Origin: JACOND01 sp965202795
GTDB lineage: Bacteria; Bdellovibrionota; Bdellovibrionia; Bdellovibrionales; UBA1609
DNA length: 64,000 nucleotides
NCBI GenBank assembly: GCA_965202795.1
Contig: OZ241848.1
Location: 1,488,001-1,552,000 of the forward strand
Reading direction: 5' to 3'
The notes under the pieces were generated by a model. The model did not search any database. It was given only the letters and a program-made list of their open reading frames with translations, and was not told the origin of the DNA. Made by a program: the position numbers and the translations under genes. Of this stretch, positions 51,342 through 59,442 are shown piece after piece. How positions within the stretch are numbered: the stretch's first letter is position 1; every line of letters starts with the position of its first letter.

Positions 51342-51713
51342 TTGCCGATCTCCTGATTTTATTATAAAAGACAGTTTTTTCAGTTTTTTCCTGAAACTGA
51401 GCGGGCGGATCTAAAAAAGCGCTTTGCCGGCTAAAGCCAGCCGCTTCCAGGGTTCAACGGGGGCGGGACAAGCTCAAAAACAAGGCTTTTATCATAATTC
51501 AGGGTTTTTCCCCTGCGGCTTCCCCCCTCTCCCTTGTTTTCCAGATCCCTCCGCCCCTGCCTCCAATCATATCATCCCCATACAGAGAATCAAGGCCATT
51601 ATCCAGCTTGTCCGCCACTGACAGGCAAAAAATGCCCCCCTTCCTCAAAAGTTTGCCCCTTTCCGACTCCCTTCCGCGGGGAAAGGGTTATCCATCTAAA
51701 CAGGACCCCAGCC

Positions 51714-52150
51714 CTGAGCCTCTGTTTTGCCCCGGAGGCCCGCCAGATCCCGTCGCTGAGCCTGTGTTTTTGCCCCGGAGGCCCGCCAGATCCCAGGGCT
51801 GAGCCTCTGTTTTGCCCCGGAGGCCCGCCAGATCCCGTCGCTGAGCCTGTGTTTTTGCCCCGGAGGCCCGCCAGATCCCAGGGCTGAGCTTCTGTTTTTG
51901 CCCAGGGGGCCAGCCCCGCTTTCAGCGCTGAGCCTCTGTTTTGCCCAGGGGGCCAGCCAGATCCCAGTGCTGAGCCTCTGTTTTGCCCAGGGGGCCAGCC
52001 AGATCCCAGCGCTGAGCCTCTGTTTTGCCCAGGGGGCCAGCCAGATCCCAGCGCTGAGCTTCTGTTTTTGCCCAGGGGGGGCCAGCCCCGCTTCCAGCGC
52101 TGAGCTTCTGTTTTTGCCCAGGAGGCCGTCCAGCTCCCGTCGCTGAGCCA
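51714..52150 (-). repeat. Tandem array of repeat family B, about eleven 42-46 bp units
   Basis: CTGAGCC/CTGAGCT recurs at 51714, 51756, 51799, 51841, 51884, 51928, 51970, 52012, 52054, 52100 and 52143. Units contain TTTTGCCCAGGGGGCCAGCC (or CCCCGGAGGCCCGCC) and AGATCCCAGCG. No unique spacers, so not CRISPR. Confidence 0.9.
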
Positions 52151-52194
52151 AGCAGCGGGAGCGGCTGTGAGGGCAGTCCTCCAAACATCCCCGT

Positions 52195-52368
52195 CGCTGA
52201 GTCTGTCTGCGAGAACAGCCGCCAGGCTGTCTGTCTAAACAGGCCCCAGCCGCCGGGCGCTTTTGTTTTTGCCTCCAGGCTTCTTTTTTTGCGGGGGGAG
52301 GGGGGGAATCCCCCCATTTCAAGGCTTTTTTTGGCAGCGCCCGCCCCCTGCCATGGCGGACAGAAAGC
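52195..52368 (+). repeat. 174-bp direct repeat, right copy
   Basis: Pairs with 48040-48213; same length, a few substitutions (CTAAACAGG for CTACACAGG, for example). Confidence 0.85.
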
Positions 52369-52469
52369 CAGTGTCCTCCCCCGCTCCCCGTTAATTTTAA
52401 GATTTTTTCATTTTTTTAGTTGACCCTCCCTTCAGAAAAAATAAAAGATAAAAAACAGGGAGGCAAAAA

Positions 52470-52742
52470 ATGAAAAATCTGGCTTTAACAGCTCTTGGAG
52501 CCCTTATGCTTTTTATTGGCTCTGTTTATGCGGCAAAAAACTATTTGCGGCCGGTGGAATTTATGAGTCTGAAAAAAGTCTGCCGCCTGTGGGGAGAGCG
52601 CCCTTTTAATGAGGCAAAGTTCAAAGCCGCCGGCGAAGACAAAAATATCAGGGCAAAAATGACATGCTCTCTTTTAAAAAATAATGTTTGCGGCAAACTA
52701 GCGGCAAAACTTGCGGCATATTTGCGGGATGAAAGCTTATAA
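52470..52742 (+). CDS. Small exported protein
   Basis: 90 residues. ACAGGGAGGCAAAAA precedes ATG 52470. A signal peptide (LALTALGALMLFIGSVYAA) is followed by about 70 basic residues with three cysteines (KKVCRLW, KMTCSLL, NNVCGKL). The end of the gene (KLAAKLAAYLRDE) is written in the same GCGGCAAAACTAGC-type repeat that forms the array at 62974-63215, and the 50 nt after its stop are repeated at 63230-63280. Function unknown. Confidence 0.65.
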   Translation: MKNLALTALGALMLFIGSVYAAKNYLRPVEFMSLKKVCRLWGERPFNEAKFKAAGEDKNIRAKMTCSLLKNNVCGKLAAKLAAYLRDESL

Positions 52743-52790
52743 ATGTCTGAAAACACAAAAAAAACCGCTTTCAGAGGATAGGAGGGGGCT
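52690..52790 (+). repeat. Left copy of the cassette-flanking repeat
   Basis: GCGGCAAACTAGCGGCAAAA through GCATATTTGCGGGATGAAAG and CCGCTTTCAGAGGATAGGAG resembles 63155-63280 with about 80 percent identity by eye, same orientation. Confidence 0.7.
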
Positions 52791-53993
52791 ATGATTTATG
52801 TGGATGTCAAGCCGGAATTGATTCGCTGGGCGCGGAGGCGGTCGGGCCTGAGCGCGAAAAGCTTTCTGAAAAAATTCCCCAAAATGGAATTGTGGGAAGC
52901 GGGCAAAAAACAGCCGACATTAAAGCAGCTGGAAAAGTTTGCCAAAGCGGCGCATGTTCCCATCGGGTATCTGTTTTGGGACAAGCCTCCGGAGGAAAAG
53001 CCGCCTATACCAGACTTTCGGAAAATGGCTGAGGCAAAATCCATCCGCCCCAGCCCGAATCTTCTGGAAACCATTTATATTTGCCAAAGACAGCAGGACT
53101 GGTATAGGGACTGGCAGAAGGCGGAGAAAATGCGCCCGCTGGCTTTTATTGGCTCCGCCCGCCCCCTGGAAAGCCATATTGTCAAAACGGCGGAGCATAT
53201 TGCCAAAGTTTTAAAATTTGACATTGAAAAGAGAAAAAAACTGCCGTCCTGGACAGCTGCCCTGCGCCAGTTTATAGAAATGGCAAACTCAAAGGGGATA
53301 TTGGTTATGCGCAGGGGAATTGCGGGAAACAATACCCGGCGAAAATTGGATCCCGAAGAGTTTCGCGGCTTTGCCCTTTCTGATCCTCTGGCTCCTCTGA
53401 TTTTTATTAACAGCGCGGACACAAAGGCCGCCCAGATGTTTACTTTGGCGCATGAGCTGGCTCATCTGTGGATTGATCAAACAGCGGTTTCAAACATGCA
53501 GGCTCTGCATGTTTCCGGCTCTCAATCAGGCTCCTCATCTTTAAATATTTCTGAAAGCCGTATTGAAGCCTGGCGCAATAAGGTGGCTGCGGAGCTGCTT
53601 GCGCCTCTTAAGGCGCTCCGCAAAGAGGTTTTTTTCGCGAAAAACAAAGCTGATTTTTCCAAAGAGATTGAGCGGCTGGCCCGCAGCTTCAAAGTAAGCT
53701 CTCTGGTGATTTTAAGGCGGCTTTATGACGCAAAGCATATAACATTTCAGGAGTTCAGCCGAAAGTATGGGGAAGAGCTGAAAAAAATCAAATCGCTGAA
53801 AAAAGGGGATGGATCTGGCGGCGGGGATTTTTTCCGAACTTTTAACTCGCGCATTGCGCCTCCTTTTGCAAGAGCTCTGGCGGTTAGCGCTCTGGAGGGA
53901 TACACCCCCTTTAGAGAGGCTTTTCAGCTGCTTGGCATCCGAAAGACCGCCACATTTAAAAAAATAATAAAGAATTTTAACTTGGATTTTTAA
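52791..53993 (+). CDS. HTH/ImmA-IrrE family metallopeptidase
   Basis: 400 residues. The N-terminal 60 residues are an XRE-type helix-turn-helix (LIRWARRRSGLSAKSFLKKF, QPTLKQLEKFAKAAHVPIGY); the zinc protease motif is FTLAHELAHLWID (HExxH at 221-225) with a downstream Glu in WRNKVAAELLAP. Such proteins cleave a repressor or act as antitoxin/regulator of mobile elements and defence genes. Its target is not obvious. It is the first gene of the plus-strand block, 50 nt before the SNF2 helicase, and may control that block. GGAGGGGG precedes ATG 52791. Confidence 0.85.
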   Translation: MIYVDVKPELIRWARRRSGLSAKSFLKKFPKMELWEAGKKQPTLKQLEKFAKAAHVPIGYLFWDKPPEEKPPIPDFRKMAEAKSIRPSPNLLETIYICQRQQDWYRDWQKAEKMRPLAFIGSARPLESHIVKTAEHIAKVLKFDIEKRKKLPSWTAALRQFIEMANSKGILVMRRGIAGNNTRRKLDPEEFRGFALSDPLAPLIFINSADTKAAQMFTLAHELAHLWIDQTAVSNMQALHVSGSQSGSSSLNISESRIEAWRNKVAAELLAPLKALRKEVFFAKNKADFSKEIERLARSFKVSSLVILRRLYDAKHITFQEFSRKYGEELKKIKSLKKGDGSGGGDFFRTFNSRIAPPFARALAVSALEGYTPFREAFQLLGIRKTATFKKIIKNFNLDF

Positions 53994-54043
53994 TGCCAAA
54001 GAGGGAAAATTAAAGTCAGAGCAAAAAGCACAGGACAAAAAAC

Positions 54044-56914
54044 ATGCAAATTACAGATTATCATGCCAAATATTATGCTTATGAGCTGACAAAGCGCCGT
54101 CCTTCAGGGGACATTGAAGGGCTTATCCCCGCCCTTGTGTCCGCTCAAGTGGATTTGAACCCTCATCAGGTGGAAGCGGCTTTGTTTGCTTTCAAGTCTC
54201 CCTTGTCAAAAGGCGCTGTTTTGTCTGATGAGGTGGGGCTTGGCAAAACCATTGAGGCGGGCATTTTGCTTTCTCAAAAATGGGCGGAGCGGAAGCGAAA
54301 ACTGCTGGTCATAGTTCCCTCCAGCCTAAGGAAGCAGTGGAGTCAGGAGTTATGGGAAAAATTTTTTCTCCCTTCCCGCATACTGGAGACCGGATCCTTT
54401 AATAAAGCCCTCAAACAGGGCGCGAAAAACCCTTTTCAAACAAATGATAAAATAATTATTTGCTCTTATCAGTTTGCTCGAAATAAATCAAACTTTGCCG
54501 GCAAGATCAAATGGGATCTTGCAGTTATTGACGAGGCCCACAGGCTGAGAAATGTCTATAAGCCGCAAAATAAAATTGCCAGAGCTTTAAGGGAAACATT
54601 TAAAGGCGCTCCAAAAGTGCTGCTGACGGCCACCCCTCTGCAAAATTCCCTGATGGAGCTTTATGGATTAACCAGTTTTGTGGATGAGCATATTTTCGGA
54701 GATGAAAAAAGCTTTCAGACTCAATACGCTTTGCGCGCCGGCTCAGATGAGAAGCTTTATTCTGAGCTTAGAAACAGGCTGCAGTCAGTCTACAAGCGCG
54801 CTTTAAGGAGACAGGTTCAGGAGTATGTCCGATACACAAAGCGTATTCCCATTACTGAAGCATTTACTCCCAAGAGGGAAGAGCAAATTTTATATGAGAA
54901 AATATCAGAATACCTGCAAAGGGAAAACCTTCACGCTTTGCCATCCGGCCAGAGACAGCTGATAACTCTGGTTTTAAGAAAACTTCTGGCCTCTTCCAGT
55001 TATGCCATTCAGGGCGCTTTGATAAAAATGATTAACAGGCTGGAGGCAATTCTGAAAGATGATGCGGCGCAAAAAGAAAATTCAGATAAGGAGTTTTCAA
55101 AAGATTTTGAATCTTTTGAAAATACAAAAGAAGAGTGGGAGGAGGAGCGGGAGACAGAGCAAAAACTGCTGTCTGAAGCGGACCAAGCCTCCATACAAGA
55201 GGAGATTGAAGATTTAAAGGATTTTCAAAAGCTGGCTGTTTCCATAAAAGAGAATGCAAAGGGGGAAAGCCTGTTGAAAGCTCTCAGTCTGGGATTTAAG
55301 AAAGCTAGAAAGCTTGGCGCAAAGCAAAAAGCTCTCATTTTTACAGAGTCCAGAAGAACGCAGAGCTATCTTTTGCGACTGCTAGAGAAAACAAAGCATG
55401 CTGAAAAAATTGTCTTGTTTAACGGCTCCAACGATGATCAAAAATCAAAACAAATTTATGAGGAATGGAAAACAAAAAACAAAGATTCAGATCGCGCGAC
55501 AGGCTCCAGAACCGCTGATATGCGCTCCGCTTTGGTGGATTATTTTAAGGAAACAGCGCAAATTATGATTGCCACGGAAGCCGCCGCTGAAGGCATAAAC
55601 CTTCAGTTCTGCTCTTTAATCATGAATTATGATCTTCCCTGGAATCCTCAAAGAATTGAGCAGAGAATTGGCCGGTGCCATCGCTACGGGCAAAAGCATG
55701 ATGTGGTTGTGGTTAATTTTTTAAACAGAAAAAATGAGGCGGATCAAAGAGTGTTTCAGCTTCTTTCAGAGAAATTTCAGCTTTTTAAAGGTGTTTTTGG
55801 GGCAAGCGATGAGGTTTTGGGAAGCATTGAATCCGGGGTTGATTTTGAAAAAAGGATTTTGCAGATTTATCAAAAATGCCGAACCAGCGGGGAAATTCAG
55901 CAAGCTTTTGATGATTTGCAGGATGAGCTTTCAGAGCCTGTCAGTAAAAAAATGAAGCAGGCAAAAAAAAAGCTAATTGAGAATTTTGATGAGGAGGTTG
56001 TTGAAAAATTAAAAACCAGCCAGGAAAACAGCCGGGAATATCTAACTAAATACGAGATCTGGCTCTGGGAAATTACAAAATTGATTTTAAAAAATGATGC
56101 TGTATTTGAGCCGAAAACCTATGGGTTTAACTTGAAAACAAGACCTTTTGGCTTAAGTGATATTTCTCTTGGCCCTTACAAAATGGGAAATAATGTCAAA
56201 GACTCTCATATTTACAGGCTGGGCCATCCTTTAGCTGAAAAAATTATAGAGGCAGTGAAAGAAAAACAAACAAGAACAGCCAGGCTGATATTTAACTATA
56301 ATGATCCCTTAATTCCAAAAATCAGCATATTGCAGGAATTTGTTGGAAAATCTGGCATATTGCGATTGACAAAAATAACTGTTGAAAGCTTTGATGAAGA
56401 GGACTGTCTTATTGTTTCCGCTATAACCAATAAGGATATTGCTCTGGATGAAGAGCAGCGCTCAAGACTTTTTTCTCTCCCGGCAAAAGTTTCTGAATTA
56501 AAAGGCTTTAGAGATAACGGGCGCTTAAACAGGTTGTATGAGAAAGAAAAAAACAAACTCATCTCTTCTATTTCAAAAAGAAACTCTAAAAGCTTTGATG
56601 AGGAAATGGACAAACTGGATTTTTGGGCAGAGGACAGAAAAAAAACTTTAGAGCAAAAGCTCAGGGAAATGGACAAAGAAATTAAAAGCCTGAAAAAAGC
56701 CAGCCGCAAAGCCAATAATCTTCCAGACAAAATTAAGCTCCAAAAACAAGTCAATGACATGGAAGGCAAAAGAGACAAAGAATGGAGGGAGTTTGACAAG
56801 GCCAAAAAAGAAATTGAGAGACAAAAAGAGCAGCTGATTGACAATATTGAGGCCCGCATGAAGCAAAAAATCACAGAGAAAGCCATATTTGAAATAGAAT
56901 GGGAGATTGTTTAA
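54044..56914 (+). CDS. SNF2/RapA-like helicase
   Basis: 956-residue SF2 translocase. Motif I is DEVGLGKTIEAG (D62; GKT to 69), motif Ia IVPSSLRKQW, DEAH box at 163-166 (VIDEAHRLRN), motif III LLTATPLQN. The second RecA domain carries ATEAAAEGINLQFC and the SNF2 arginine motif QRIEQRIGRCHRYGQKHDV. A coiled coil fills about 300-400, and the C-terminal 300 residues are a long helical extension with very basic coiled coil (KKTLEQKLREMDKEIKSLKK). In defence systems such translocases move along DNA and feed or regulate nucleases. No nuclease motif is seen in it. It ends 20 nt before the small gene. Confidence 0.85.
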   Translation: MQITDYHAKYYAYELTKRRPSGDIEGLIPALVSAQVDLNPHQVEAALFAFKSPLSKGAVLSDEVGLGKTIEAGILLSQKWAERKRKLLVIVPSSLRKQWSQELWEKFFLPSRILETGSFNKALKQGAKNPFQTNDKIIICSYQFARNKSNFAGKIKWDLAVIDEAHRLRNVYKPQNKIARALRETFKGAPKVLLTATPLQNSLMELYGLTSFVDEHIFGDEKSFQTQYALRAGSDEKLYSELRNRLQSVYKRALRRQVQEYVRYTKRIPITEAFTPKREEQILYEKISEYLQRENLHALPSGQRQLITLVLRKLLASSSYAIQGALIKMINRLEAILKDDAAQKENSDKEFSKDFESFENTKEEWEEERETEQKLLSEADQASIQEEIEDLKDFQKLAVSIKENAKGESLLKALSLGFKKARKLGAKQKALIFTESRRTQSYLLRLLEKTKHAEKIVLFNGSNDDQKSKQIYEEWKTKNKDSDRATGSRTADMRSALVDYFKETAQIMIATEAAAEGINLQFCSLIMNYDLPWNPQRIEQRIGRCHRYGQKHDVVVVNFLNRKNEADQRVFQLLSEKFQLFKGVFGASDEVLGSIESGVDFEKRILQIYQKCRTSGEIQQAFDDLQDELSEPVSKKMKQAKKKLIENFDEEVVEKLKTSQENSREYLTKYEIWLWEITKLILKNDAVFEPKTYGFNLKTRPFGLSDISLGPYKMGNNVKDSHIYRLGHPLAEKIIEAVKEKQTRTARLIFNYNDPLIPKISILQEFVGKSGILRLTKITVESFDEEDCLIVSAITNKDIALDEEQRSRLFSLPAKVSELKGFRDNGRLNRLYEKEKNKLISSISKRNSKSFDEEMDKLDFWAEDRKKTLEQKLREMDKEIKSLKKASRKANNLPDKIKLQKQVNDMEGKRDKEWREFDKAKKEIERQKEQLIDNIEARMKQKITEKAIFEIEWEIV

Positions 56915-56934
56915 AAATGAACCAGGAGTTGATT

Positions 56935-57126
56935 ATGGAAAAGCTGAAGAAACCGGATGATATTGTGGCTGAAAAAATTGTAAGCCGGCTGGCTGAAAAA
57001 AAACTTCTTTCTGAAAAAAGAAGGGAAGAGTGGATGAAAAAACTGTCTTCAGAGACAGCTTCTTTTGAAGACTGGAATTTGCTTGCGGATTTTTATATTA
57101 AAGAAAAGGATCAGGCTGATGAATAA
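56935..57126 (+). CDS. Small conserved-position protein between helicase and ATPase
   Basis: 63 residues from ATG 56935, chosen because AGGAG stands 6 nt upstream; ATG 56917 is an alternative adding six residues. The product is charged and helical (EKLKKPDDIVAEKIVSRLAE, KLSSETASFEDWNLLADFYI) with no cysteine. It overlaps the ATPase start by 8 nt, so both are translationally coupled. Probably a structural linker or regulator of the ATPase or helicase. Confidence 0.6.
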   Translation: MEKLKKPDDIVAEKIVSRLAEKKLLSEKRREEWMKKLSSETASFEDWNLLADFYIKEKDQADE

Positions 57127-59419
57127 AGATAAAATTAAAGCCATTGAGTTAAAAAAATTTCGCGGGGCCACAAAGCCTTTGCGGTTGGACTTTAGGCCGG
57201 AAAAATCAATGATTCTGATTTTTGGCGAAAACGGGACAGGAAAATCCACAATTATTGACGCTCTGGATTTTGTTTTTAACAGGGAATGCGGCTCCTTAAA
57301 AGAAAAAAGCTCAACAAATATCAAGAGTCATTTACCGGCTCTCGGCTCTAAGCCGGCAAATGTTGAGGTAATGGTTGAGACTCAAAAGGGAAGAACTTGG
57401 AAAGGCAGGCTTAATGGCTCAAAACCTGAAATTGAGGGAAATAACAATATCCTTTTAGTGGGAGTTTTAAGAAGGAGTAAAATCCTTAAACTGATAGATG
57501 CAATACCAAGCGAGAGATATAAAGTTTTAAAGAGTTTTATTAAATTGCCAAATATTCGCTATTCTGAAAAATCTTTAAGAGATTTGATTAGTGAGATAAA
57601 AAAAGATTTAAATAAAAATACATCCAATAGAATAACACAAGAAGATACTCTGAAAAACTCTTGGGAAAAAGAAGGCAAAAATGGAGAGAGCTTTCTCAGC
57701 TGGGCGGAAGAAATAAGCGAAAAAGAGAGCAAAGAATTAAATGAAAAAATTAAAAAACTTGAACAGTTTATTGAGCTGATAAAAAAGCCTGTTGAATGCT
57801 GGAAAGAGGCAAAAGATCTAAGGGAAAAATATGCCAGATCAAAAAAGGAGTTTAATAGAGCTGAAAAGGTTTTGAAAGATCTAAGCGGCAAAAAACAGTT
57901 GCAGGAAGTCATTGATATACTGCAAAAAACACAGTCTTTTTTGCAAAAAGAAAAAACAGCTGAAGAATGCCCCGCCTGTGAACAGCCTATTGTCTCGGAA
58001 AATTTGCGAAAAAGAATTTCTGAAAGACTGCACAATATGAAAGCTCTTGTTGAGGCAAAAGAACAATATCAAAATGCAAATAGAGATTATGATTTTGCTC
58101 AAAAAAAGCTATTTGAAAAAGAAAAAGAGCTGAGGCAATCAACTGAAAAACTGATTAAACATTCAGAGAAAAAAACAGACATTAAAGAATCAAAACAAAT
58201 TAAAGAAAACTGTAAGCAGAATAATTTTTTGAACAAAGAGAGCATTGATGCAGAAAAGGCAGAGATATTTTTTGAAGACGCAGAATCTCTTCTGCAAGAG
58301 GCAAATAAAACCTGCGAGAACAGCCGAAAAATCTCACATCAGCTAAATTTAATAAAAACATCTTACTTAAGCTTTAAAGAAACAGAGAATAAAATAAATA
58401 AGCTGGACAGAAAAGAAAAATTCTTGTCTAAGGTCCTTCAAATTGTTGAAAATGAAAGGAAGAGCTATGTTGAAGGGCTTTTAAGACAAATATCTGAAGA
58501 TATAGAAAAACTTTATTCAAAACTTCATCCCAAAGAGGGGCTTGGTAATATCGAGCTTTCTTTAAAGCCAAATGCTCGCTCTTCACTTGAGATCACGAGC
58601 AATTTTCAAAGTGAAGAGGCTGTTCCGCCGCAAGCCTATTTTAGCGAATCTCATCTGGACACTCTTGGAATATGTGTTTTTATTGCTGTAGCAAAGCATT
58701 TTAAAAATGATATTATTGTGTTGGATGATATTGTGACCTCTTTGGATCAGCAGCATTTGGATCGCTTTATCAAAATGCTTCATAATGAAAGTCAAAATTT
58801 TAATCAAACCATTCTCACCACTCATTATCGGCCCTGGAGGGAAAGGTATAAGTTTTCCCGCCAGCCAAGCTCAAATATTCAGCTGATTGAGCTTTCAGCC
58901 TTTTGGTCTTTAGACAAAGGCATAAAAAGCAGCCAGACAAAACTTTCCATTGAAGAGCTGGAGGCTCTTAAAAAACAGAATCCGTTTGATCGCCAGGCTG
59001 CTGGCTCTAAAGCGGGGGTTTTTCTAGAAAGCCTGCTTGACAGCCTTTCTTTGCTCTATGAGCTTCACGCGCCCCGGCGGCCTGAGCCTAAATACACTTT
59101 AGGGGAGCTGATGAGCTGTTTTTCAAAAAAATTCATCAGCAAGATGAAAATCGTTTATAATGATCAGGAAAAACCTTTGTCAGAGATAATAAATAAGCTT
59201 TTTGAAACAGCAGAGCCAATTAGAAACCAAGTAGGCTCTCATTTTAATATTTCAGGAATGAATATTTCAGATAAAGAAATTATGCCATTTTTGGACAGAG
59301 CCATTGAGCTGGGAAAAGCGCTTATATGCTCTCAATGCGGAGAGCTGCCTCAAAAGAACAGGAATGATTGCTGGACATGCGGTTGCGCGAAAACCAAGTT
59401 ATATCCTTTGCGCAAATAA
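57119..59419 (+). CDS. SMC/RecF-like AAA ATPase with zinc hook
   Basis: 766 residues of the Rad50/SMC/RecN class. Walker A FGENGTGKST is at 35-44; long coiled coils run through 180-480; the hook cysteines C284/C287 lie in AEECPACEQPIV, like the Rad50 zinc hook. The C-terminal head has the signature-like FSESHLDTLGICVFIAVA and Walker B DIIVLDDIVTSLD (D536-D537), then a His switch TTHYRPW. The last 40 residues form a zinc ribbon (CSQCGE at 737-740, CWTCGC at 751-756), not usual in Rad50. ATG 57119 follows AAGGATCAGG. Expected to form a DNA-clamping dimer; AT-rich like the helicase gene. Confidence 0.85.
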   Translation: MNKDKIKAIELKKFRGATKPLRLDFRPEKSMILIFGENGTGKSTIIDALDFVFNRECGSLKEKSSTNIKSHLPALGSKPANVEVMVETQKGRTWKGRLNGSKPEIEGNNNILLVGVLRRSKILKLIDAIPSERYKVLKSFIKLPNIRYSEKSLRDLISEIKKDLNKNTSNRITQEDTLKNSWEKEGKNGESFLSWAEEISEKESKELNEKIKKLEQFIELIKKPVECWKEAKDLREKYARSKKEFNRAEKVLKDLSGKKQLQEVIDILQKTQSFLQKEKTAEECPACEQPIVSENLRKRISERLHNMKALVEAKEQYQNANRDYDFAQKKLFEKEKELRQSTEKLIKHSEKKTDIKESKQIKENCKQNNFLNKESIDAEKAEIFFEDAESLLQEANKTCENSRKISHQLNLIKTSYLSFKETENKINKLDRKEKFLSKVLQIVENERKSYVEGLLRQISEDIEKLYSKLHPKEGLGNIELSLKPNARSSLEITSNFQSEEAVPPQAYFSESHLDTLGICVFIAVAKHFKNDIIVLDDIVTSLDQQHLDRFIKMLHNESQNFNQTILTTHYRPWRERYKFSRQPSSNIQLIELSAFWSLDKGIKSSQTKLSIEELEALKKQNPFDRQAAGSKAGVFLESLLDSLSLLYELHAPRRPEPKYTLGELMSCFSKKFISKMKIVYNDQEKPLSEIINKLFETAEPIRNQVGSHFNISGMNISDKEIMPFLDRAIELGKALICSQCGELPQKNRNDCWTCGCAKTKLYPLRK

Positions 59420-59442
59420 AAAATAATTTGAAAGGGGGATTT

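Larger units (their letters stand above)
51342..52469. other. Repeat array and direct repeat region, no gene
   Basis: Includes the family B tandem array (51714-52150) and the right 174-bp direct repeat (52195-52368). Open frames through the array in both strands are products of its 42-bp periodicity and are not counted as genes. Confidence 0.7.

Noticed and set aside
51714..52150. CRISPR array
   Set aside because: Head-to-tail 42-46 bp units with no variable spacers, and no cas genes in the window.
51696..52322. Minus-strand frame with 14-residue repeats
   Set aside because: Product of the 42-bp periodicity of the family B array; open in several frames and without a ribosome site.
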